Below, one piece after another: positions 55,292-64,000 of a stretch of 64,000 nt of DNA. The position numbers were made by a program, and so were the translations under genes. Below the pieces are notes generated by a model, which saw nothing but the letters and a program-made list of their open reading frames with translations, did no database searches and was not told the DNA's origin. The stretch comes from Mactromeris polynyma (taxonomy: Eukaryota; Mollusca; Bivalvia; Venerida; Mactridae): contig JASFXZ010000001.1 in the NCBI GenBank assembly GCA_032209605.1, positions 6,821,703 through 6,885,702 of the forward strand, read 5' to 3'. Positions within the stretch are counted from its first letter, which is position 1, and the number at the start of each line of letters is the position of its first letter.

Positions 55292-58200
55292 ATGCAAGTG
55301 TCTGCCCCAAATAGGGTAAAAATCTACAACCTTAGTGCAGGGAAATCATTACCTGAGGTAAATTGAACGAATTATACTCTAATTATTTAATATACTTGAA
55401 CTGGTCCATTTTTATGAAAATCCAGGCATGCCATTGCCAGGTTAAACTTAAAGCTAAACCTAAGTTTTGGTGTGATATATCTGCAACTCTGATAGACAGT
55501 TACCTGAAACTTAGCTCAGGTGTTTGGTGTTGTATATCAAGGTCAGAGGATTAAGTACTGTAACTCTGACCAACATTTTGACAGAATTATCCCCCTTTTT
55601 GTGCTTAGAAAACTCAGATTTACAGTTGTGCATGTTGCATGATATATGTGCAAGTTGAAACTATGACATTTTCCTGAAACGTCAAACACATTGATATCGT
55701 ATTTTAAGGTCAGAGGATCAAGTGCCATAATTCCACATTTTGACAGAATTTTACCCCATTTGTACCTTGAAAATCCCGGTTTAAATTTTTCATGTTGTAT
55801 GAACTATGATTATGAACTATGGTCCATTGTGTTTTTCAAGGACATTAATATAATAAAATACTAGTCAAGCCTTGAGGGTTAAGCATCCAGATTACTAACC
55901 ACTTTGAATAATTGAGCATGAGTACTGTCTATTGACAGCTCTTGTTATGAATTTTTGGCCAATATAATTTTTTTTCCTACTCTAGTATTTACAACAGATT
56001 GTGTTTTGCGATGCGTTGAGAGCTTTAATTTTAAATAGGACAAATACAATATTAGAGCTATTAAACCCATATTGTCAGAAAACTCCTGTCTCTCCCATAG
56101 AACATGTGCCATTCATATCTAAAAAAATATTTGACCGGCAATAACATTAACAATACTTAGTCGTGAAATGAAATTGCTCACCTTGGTTTAGTAAGAGCAG
56201 GGTTATTTCCCTTGATTAAGTGGGGTCACCTGTGTCGTGTGGACACATTTCTGGCTAAGGCCAAAATCAAAAAAGTTTTTGTTTGCCCTTTACCGACCCT
56301 AGATTTTAGAGGTGGGTAGGTAGGTAGGAAAAATACTTTATTTTATTGTGGTGGAAATTTTAATATGTTTTAGTCGAAATGTATTGTTTGTGCGTGGTAA
56401 TTTCAGCATATGGTACATTGGGTGGGCGGGTACAGTAAATAATTGTAAATATTTAAAACTATACGGTTAAATGACATGTGGTTGTCAAAAACATGGTTAA
56501 CATAAGCTCGGATCAATTCAGAAAAAATTAATGTTGGTAAAATGAAAGCAAAATTGACACCTTTATGTGGACTTATTTTTAATACTTTATATAGCCCGTC
56601 TGTTTTAGTGAGTATGAGCACAAGGCTTCAATAATTGTTGATGAAAATATTATAAGGGCAACTATGACCATTTTTGTGTCATACTTTTTTCTAACTTTGG
56701 GTTCTAAAGTCTTTCTAGCGAGAGGAAGTTATCATAAGGCAAACATAATGAAACAAAAATAGTCATTGTTTTGCCTTTTGATAACTATTAAAGAAGAACA
56801 AACTGCACACATTGTAGTGTGACATAATGGTGTATAGTCATCTAGACTATCAATAATTAACAATGATTAACCAAGATCATCCAGGATTGATCATAGGCAC
56901 ATAAACTGTGTTTAGTAAACGCTCGGGTCGGTCTCGGGTTTATAACCAAAAAAAAATCTGAATTTTAATATAATTTTTTTTGAGTCGGCGGCTAAATCTC
57001 GGGTTGGTCGGTAATTTAGGCTTAATGTAAAATTTGTCTGTTTGGCAGCTATGATTGGTTCTTGGGTGTGGCAAATATCAGTGACTGATCGGACCTCTGA
57101 TAAAGATTTACTAAATATTATTTATCTACTTTTTCAGTGGCTTTCTGACAGAAAAAAGAGGTCATTGAGGAAGCAAGATGTTGGTAAGTTAAACAAGCCA
57201 TTATACTGTGCTTTACTATTATTCATAATTATCATCACGCTGGTGTATAAAATATGGATTATAACAGACATCAGTTTTTAGATGCTGTAAGTATCGTTAG
57301 TTGTCCTTAAATGTATGAATATAAGTAAAGGAAAGGTTACTCTCCAACACTGAAAAGTTGTAACATTTTATAAGATTTTAATGATTGATGTAAATTTTAT
57401 TTGACCATTTGGACTTTTCTGGCCATTTTCCTTCATTATTTACTGCTATTAATGATTAGGTACTTTCTTATCAGTGTGTTTTTGTTACCAGATATACAGC
57501 GACGTGTGGAGCTGATTCAGGACTTTGACATGCCAACTGTCAGTCATTGTATTCAAGTTTCCGATGATGGACAATATATCTATGTTGCAGGTTAGTTTGA
57601 TTATCTACCTCTATCATAACTCATTAACTGGTGAAAGTTTGCTGATGTGCTCAGTTGGTGCTATTACTGTCTAATTCTGTCACTTGTGTACTTTTGATAA
57701 ATTACTGCATGAAGTGTATTATGTCATTTATAATTAAGTGAATATGAAAGTTTATGGAATTGACTTGTTATTTTTGAAAGTAACTGATATTGTTATTTGC
57801 TTTATTGTGGGAATAGAAATAAGAAAAAATACAGGATGAATCTGTTCATTGTAACAATGGTGATGGTTGGATATGTTACCATGTTTAGTAATCAAACTTG
57901 TGTTAAGGCTAAAGACTATAACATTTTGATCATGTAGGTTGAAGTGGAATATGACGAATACACTGAATCGAAATAGAAATATTTCACATAGTTTTTTCAG
58001 CAGATGTCACTGAAACCTGTTCGTTTTCAGATGCAATATATATGCAAAATGACATTGAATGCCGTTGCCCGTTTTAACATCGTCAGTTATATACTGTATC
58101 CTTGTATTCCCAATTGAATACTAGAAGTGATATGAGTCTCTATGTTAATAATCATGTTTTAAGTAATTCTGTTATTTTTTTACAGAAACATCTGCAATTT

Positions 58201-61200
58201 ACAGTATAGTTTGGCAATGATTATAATTTTACTGTGTATTTCAGGAACATATAAGCCAAGAATAAGATGCTATGATGTTCAGCAGATGTCTATGAAGTTT
58301 GAACGTGGTCTTGATTCAGATGTTGTACAATTTCAGTTCCTCTCAGAGGATTACACAAAGGTTCTGAGTTATCTTAATCGAATATGTTTCTTTGATCTTT
58401 AAAATATTTCTATTTGTTACGGATAAGGTGTTTATGAATTAAAAGATACAATAGTCCACTTGCCCAAAGCCTAAGACTGGTAAAAATGGATCTGAGCAAG
58501 CACAAAATTCATTATTTAAATTAAATATGATATAATGTAACAAAACTAATTTTTATGACATTTTTGGACAATCTACCACCGAAAAAACATGCCTGACACT
58601 GACTATATTGTGAACATTGATGAATTGCACAGTTGCCTTGATTAGACATTCTTTGTTATGTGTTTTATCTGATATCCTTGCTATTAAATGCTGTACAGTG
58701 GGTTCTATGTATGTTAATATTATAAATAATTGTACATGATTTGATGTGTTATGCTGTGTTGTTAATGCATTGTGATTCCACTCAGTTCATAGAAACATGT
58801 TTCTTATACACTTTGTTTTTGTTTTCAGATAGCATTTTTGCAGTGTGATAGATACATTGAGTTTCATTCTCAGTTTGGTCGGTACTTCAGAACAAGAATT
58901 CCCAAATATGGACGTGATCTTGCCTATCATAATAACAACTGTGATCTATATATAGCCAGTGCTAGGTAGGTACATCATAAAATAGGATGCTTTAAATGCT
59001 CAACTTTGATGGAACTGATAATTTCAGTTTATACAGGGGGAGGGGCTACTGGATAAGATTCTATGTGTTCTCCGTAAATATTATATGTTTTATAAACCTG
59101 TCTAATATACATTGCATGTGACCATGTACATCTTTGGTCAAGCTGATATTTTGCCAGTTGTGACATTAGTCTGTTAAGAATTGTCATGATGGTTTTGTCA
59201 TCATTGTACAAAGCAAAACTACCAATGTATATTTATTGAGGCAGGCAGAATTTTTGGTTGACAATGTTTAAGAAAGTACAATGAAATGAATATTTGTTCC
59301 TGTCACAGATGTATTGTTAATCATTTCAGTCCAGAGATTTACAGAATAAACTTAGAACAAGGTAGATTTCTAAAACCTATTGTCACCAATGCATCAGAGG
59401 TAAAATGCTGTGAATTCAATGAACATCATCAACTGCTGACATGTGGTACTAGTGAGGTATGAATTTTTTATTCTACTTTTCTGAGAAGAAATGATGTATT
59501 CAGTGCTACAGATAAGCATCGTTTTATCATAAAATATACAGATTACATATAGAATACTGTTGACAATAAAGCACGTATCTCCACTTATTGTGCTGGGGAA
59601 AATAAATGCTGAAGTATTTCATCCTCTTAGTGAAAAAAATGGAGTGTAAGGTAATACAGAAAGGCAAGTTCCTACAAATTACATATATGTATGTACTACG
59701 CTTATCTGTTGCTCTTCTGCATTCACTATGTTTCATGTGGTAATTCACTTTATTGAAAGGAATGACCAACAGACTAAACAATATGAAAAAAACTTTCGCT
59801 GATGGAAAAAATCAAAATTGAAAAAGAGCAATTGATTTTTAATGCTGGGGTTGAAAACATTGAATAAAACATCTGTAATTGAAAAACTAATAGAATAAAA
59901 GTTATCTGTTGCTCCAGTATTGTCTTGCACATGTTGGTCAGTAAACCATTTAGTTTTTGGTCAATATCTGGAGAACACTTGTGCCTACAGTGGTCATACT
60001 TGATTTGATCAATGCATGTGCTCAGCAGATGACCTGTGTCATGATTTTACAGTTTATTTACATATCTCAGTTCATGTAAAACAATTTAGGATCAAATGTC
60101 AAGGTCAAATTGACATCTTCAAGTCTTGCAAGAGTTTAAATGATGTTTTTGTTTTTCAACAGTCAAGCAGGGTGTCATTTTATACAGCTCTTGTTATTTA
60201 TGATATGCAAGTTTCATCGTGAGAAAGTTGACTGAGGTGTTACACATGACTTTGTTACAGGGACATGTTGAATGTTTTGATCCACGGAGCAGAACTAGAG
60301 CAGGCATTCTAGATACAGCTTTAAGTAGACATGTGGCAGACCTTAGGTAAGAAAAGCATCTTGTTGTTCTAACCTGTTTAGTAAAAGAGAGAGAATACAT
60401 AGCTACAGGGAACGCCACATACACAAGACAGTGCCTCCCCATGACATGAACTAGATGAAGATAAATAGTCAATTTAATATGAGTGTTCTCACTAGGATAG
60501 GCAACTCAAATTTTAATGTCTCTAAATTTTCTTTCATTTTGGAATTGTACTGTTTATTGTTGGTGTCACTCCAGAATATTTTACTTCATTTCACTCAATT
60601 TAAAAAGAACAGTTGAAAACCTTGAACATTCTGACAATGCGTATAGGGGATCCATTTACATGTATATACTATTTGTCAATATGATTTGGCTAACAGTTAT
60701 GAGCAACTGATAAGCTGTATACAAATGTAGTTAAATTGAAAATCATAATTCAAGTTTTTGTTTTAAAGGGATATCTGATTATGATATCATAAAATTCCTT
60801 TAGTTGTTTTAAATCATTATAATTCTTATTGCGTATTTGTATGGTTATTTTCAATCATGATAACTACTGTTCAGTTCTTATTGCTTTATCTGAATGTTAA
60901 ATTCACTTAAAGTGATTCCTTCTGAACAGCTGTTGTTTGGCACGCTTCATCTCTTGTCATAAACATCTTCTTGTGTATAAATTGTTTATTACAGTTTGAA
61001 CGGGGTACCAGCTGTAACAGCTTTAAAACATAGAGGTGCCTTACAACTCGCTGTAGGAACCAGCACTGGTCATGTGAGTATATTACAGTAATACCACGAT
61101 GATAAGACCACCATTAGTTGTGTAGAAAGTTGGTCATTGTTGTGAAATGGACTGATTATTGACATTAAAAAATGTATGGAATAAAAATATAAACTGGACA

Positions 61201-63894
61201 ATGAAAATATGTTGTTATTTATAACATATTGATAATATAAAAAGCAGATATTTGCCAACAGCATTTCATACTGCAGAAGGATATGTTAGTAGTTCTATAT
61301 CAGTAATACCTTTCTGCTTCTGCTAAGTCAAAATAATTAACCCGCTCGGCTAGCTCAGTTGGTAGACTTCACCCGGCAGATCCAGGTTCGATCCCAGGTT
61401 AGGCAGGTTATGTTCTCTGTGACATTGGCTATGAGCGTATCTTCGACATGTGGAAAAGTTGTCAGCTGCTTGCGGAAGAATATTTGAAAGTCATCAGCAT
61501 TATGAAATGTTTTTATTTGACTAAACTGAGAACTGACTAGGTTTTCTCAAATTATTCATGCGATAATTGTTTCTTGAATTATTTGTACTATGGGATTATT
61601 TGATTACAGGTTCTATTGTATGACATGAGATCCGATAAACCCCTACTGGTGAAGGATCATATGTTTGAACTACCCATCAAGAAGATTCTGTTCCACGACC
61701 ATCTGGACCTTGTGATGTCAATGGATACAAAAATACTCAAACTCTGGGATAGAAACACGGTAGTTACATATAAATTTTTGTCTCTGTATACCGATTTTCA
61801 TATCCAGCATATGCAGAGCTTGGAAGACACAGAAAACCTCTTAATATGGGGGTTTGTCCGGACTAGGCCAAAAGTCTGGTTTCTAAGGATTTCAGTTTTC
61901 ACAGGACCAAGTCATTTGTTGTTAGAGTTATCAATTTTGAAACCCATGGTAGTGTGATTCATCTTCTCTTTGTTTGGTAGACAGTGTATTTCATTATAAA
62001 AACGAAGTGTTTTTCACGCCTTGAAAAATCACATGTGACCGCTAAATGCTAACCAAAGCAAAGATTTGTGTATTATTCCATGTTTATTGTGCCATAAAGT
62101 TTTGAAAATCCTTTTTTCTGAGCAAAATTAAAGATTAGTATAACAACATCCAGACTGGAAAAGAATTTCTGAGGATTCTGGGTTTTTGGAGTATGGTTTT
62201 AAGGGGTTACAGTGTAGTTCTTAAAGCCCTGTATCCATTTGCAAAAAATGAAAATAGAACAATGATTATTAGAAGAACTACTTGTGGTCTGGAAAGCCTC
62301 CCTGTCTTTTGGGAAATATACTTGATGCCATTTAAAACGCAACCAAAAAGTGGGCACATACATAAAGTGACATTACAAAGGCAAAACTATTCTTTATTTC
62401 TCAAACATAATTTCATAAAATTAATCAATAATGAAATAAAAAATAACTGATGTAGAGTTAAATAAAGTTTTGAACAAGTATTAACACATATATAACTGTA
62501 ACACGCCTTTGACAGTTGGTACTACCAAATGACGCCTAATTCAAATAGTTGCGTTTTTAATGGCGTCAAGTATAGGATTTTACTATTTTTCTCATGCAAG
62601 GTTGTCCTTGTTTGTCCTGAAGTGGGTGAAAATTATCTATTTAGTAATAACGATCATGTATGTGGTATACGATCCTCAAGTATGGTAGATTATCAATTTG
62701 ATCTAAAAAAGTTTTAACAGTGAATATCTGAATTGTTTTAGTCCAAATTTTCTTGAGAGCATTGATCATGTTGGTAATTGGTAAAGAGTACTTGAATTAA
62801 ATCACTTATGTAATTGTATGTTTAATACTGTGTGACTGTTTTAGTTGATAATTCATTCTTCATATTGGTTATGAAAGATAGTTAAGATGTAATGCATGCA
62901 CTTGTTAATTCTGTTTTAGGGTAAAGCCTACACTTCTATTGAACCAGGAACCAATCTCAATGATGTGTGTGTGGTACCTGGCTCTGGTCTTGTATTCATG
63001 GCAAATGAAGGAGAAAAAGTGCTCAGCTATTATCTTCCAGTGAGTAGTTTGATTTTCACATAACATATTTCAAAGTTGTTTAGATGTTGTTTTACATTAT
63101 GATTATATAATGCAAGGTTCTCTCAGAACTTATAAGTCCTTGGAAAGCCCTAGAATGGGAAAAACAAAAGTTTTTGAATTTCTTTAAACCTGTGTGTGCA
63201 GCCATATTTTTAGCTAGTCATCAAATCTCAAGTCCAGAAAGTATTTCAGCCATGCACCTTTCACCACTCAAATAGCTGAAAAGATCACTACATGACACTG
63301 AGTTTTATGTGACATATAGCCCCAAATCAAATAGAAAACCTAAATGTTGAAGTCTGTACCATTCTTAAACTGAGAAAAACTATTTGTAAAGTCCCGAATA
63401 TTTATATTATATATAATACTTAAAATAATATTATTCTGAGGGCTCCTGGAAATATTTGGCAATATGGACTGTTGACTTCCTTTAGCGCAAGTTCATGGAC
63501 AAATTGTAACATCTCGGCAACTTTTTATGTTGCACAACAAATCTTAACCTTCAATTTGCGTCGACCATCTTTTTTCAAGATATTTCTTGTTACGTTTTGG
63601 AGCTTTTTGCCTATTCTTGAGAACTTAGCACCAACTGTAACTTGTAACTTGGGTATATTATAATTGTGAAGTTGGTTCATATTCTGGCAAACAGTGGACT
63701 TTTGTTTGTGAAACTGAATTGCATGTGTTCAGATACATAGAGCATTTTAGCCAATTTTATTTTGCAAATGAGAATTATTCAAGTAACATTATTGATATTC
63801 TTCAGTCACTGGGTACAGCACCAAGATGGTGTTCATTTCTGGACAATCTTACTGAAGAACTGGAAGAAAGTAACACAGCAACAGGTAAAATGTC
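55292..63894 (+). CDS. NOL10: Nucleolar protein 10, N-terminal part (gene runs off the window)
   Basis: NOL10 is a nucleolar WD40-type protein; its yeast relative Enp2 is a component of the small-subunit processome in 18S rRNA maturation. Eleven exons join in frame: 55292-55357, 57138-57183, 57492-57590, 58245-58360, 58829-58965, 59330-59456, 60261-60346, 60995-61073, 61610-61759, 62920-63039 and 63806-63894. They encode 371 residues plus two bases, against about 690 in human. Diagnostic matches are MQVSAPNRVKIYNLSAGKSL at the N terminus, EWLSDRKKRSL, DRYIEFHSQFGRY, TRIPKYGRDLAYH, YDMRSDKPLLVKDH and APRWCSFLDNLTEELEE. All lie in the beta-propeller region; the NUC153 domain and basic C terminus lie beyond the right edge. 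The donor of exon 4 (AAG|GTTCTG) is weak but required by homology and phase. Introns hold SINE and MITE fragments. Confidence 0.95.
55440..55955 (+). repeat. Dispersed repeat in NOL10 intron 1
   Basis: Two internal blocks resemble each other: CATTTTGACAGAATTATCCC near 55574 and CATTTTGACAGAATTTTACC near 55735, each followed by CCTTTTTGTGCTT- or CATTTGTACCTT-like text and then by a GCATGTTG or TCATGTTG stretch. The end GACAGCTCTTGTTA (about 55935) recurs at about 60186 in intron 6. This text is like common bivalve dispersed repeats; the class was not determined. Confidence 0.45.
56291..57013. repeat. Inverted-repeat element in NOL10 intron 1
   Basis: TACCGACCCTAGATTTTAGA at the left and the complement TACCGACCAACCCGAGATTT at the right bracket about 720 bp ending just before exon 2. 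Pairing is imperfect and no target duplication is clear. Probably a decayed MITE. Confidence 0.35.
60010..60200 (+). repeat. Dispersed repeat in NOL10 intron 6
   Basis: Non-coding text ending ACAGCTCTTGTTATTTATGA. It shares its 3' end with the repeat at 55440-55955 and contains a TCAAGGTCAAATTGACA-like block. The class was not determined. Confidence 0.35.
61084..61170. mobile_element. Fragment of the CAGTAAAACCTC MITE family
   Basis: TACAGTAATACCACGATGAT, then AAGACCACCATTAG, aligns with the left half of the copy at 11901; GAAATGGACT is also shared. The right terminus is missing. It lies in NOL10 intron 8, about 10 bp after the exon 8 donor. Confidence 0.5.
61340..61490 (+). mobile_element. 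tRNA-derived SINE (plus strand) in NOL10 intron 8
   Basis: The tRNA-like head has an A box (TAGCTCAGTTGG, 61351-61362) and a B box (GGTTCGATCCC, about 61384-61394) at normal spacing. The core AAGTTGTCAGCTGCTTGCGG (61457-61476) is shared with the minus-strand SINE at 43504. Acceptor-stem ends do not pair, so this is a SINE head and not a tRNA gene. Confidence 0.75.
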
Positions 63895-64000
63895 TGCCAT
63901 TTTTATTCTGCCTCAGGATCAAATGTTGAGATAGTAAAGAAGCCATCGTGTCGTAGATATACAGCATTCCTATAAATAAAATCGGTATGATTAAACCGTG

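Noticed and set aside
58361..58405. Read-through of NOL10 exon 4 into a stop at about 58402
   Set aside because: Homology resumes exactly at the exon 5 acceptor (58829) when the GTTCTG donor at 58361 is used.
61341..61412. Possible tRNA gene
   Set aside because: A and B boxes are present but the acceptor-stem ends do not pair and the SINE core follows, so it is a SINE head.

Overview
The window is animal nuclear DNA: AT-rich, with genes split by GT-AG introns and long stretches rich in short non-autonomous transposons and minisatellites. It is most likely a mollusc, probably a bivalve. This rests on an nSTAND-like NTPase/ankyrin gene, an aerolysin-type pore-forming gene, tRNA-derived SINEs that share a core, and many TIR elements. 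No species can be named from the sequence.

Layout, left to right. 1-2640 is a long-armed inverted-repeat element. 5142-10641 (+) is a six-exon gene for a 1240-residue nSTAND-like/ankyrin protein whose Walker A and B motifs are both degenerate. 17013-20755 (+) is a complete six-exon UMP-CMP kinase gene (193 aa). 23573-26958 (-) is a complete three-exon COA7 gene (232 aa, Sel1-like repeats). About 13 kb follow without a recognisable gene, holding MITEs, a near-perfect 71-bp palindrome and a 25-bp tandem array. 39983-40756 (+) is an ETX/MTX2 (aerolysin-like) gene. 40.8-48 kb holds a duplicated SINE tail, a 1.4-kb minisatellite and a complete hAT MITE with a perfect 8-bp target duplication. 48084-51496 (-) is a four-exon gene for a small CS-domain protein. 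51.5-55.2 kb is repeats. 55292 to the right edge (+) is the first eleven coding exons of NOL10, which runs off the window.

UMP-CMP kinase (nucleotide metabolism), COA7 (complex IV assembly) and NOL10 (ribosome biogenesis) are conserved housekeeping genes. The nSTAND-like/ankyrin and ETX/MTX2-like genes are lineage-type accessory genes that may act in defence. They lie 29 kb apart with two conserved genes between them, so nothing in the sequence ties them into one system. The less ordinary signals are the degenerate NTPase, the small CS-domain protein, the hairpin beside a truncated tandem repeat, and two MITEs with intact target-site duplications of 8 and 10 bp, the first of which duplicates a poly(A)-like hexamer at the end of the CS-domain gene. 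Exon structures were built by hand from splice signals, reading phase and remembered family similarity; no alignment or expression data were available.
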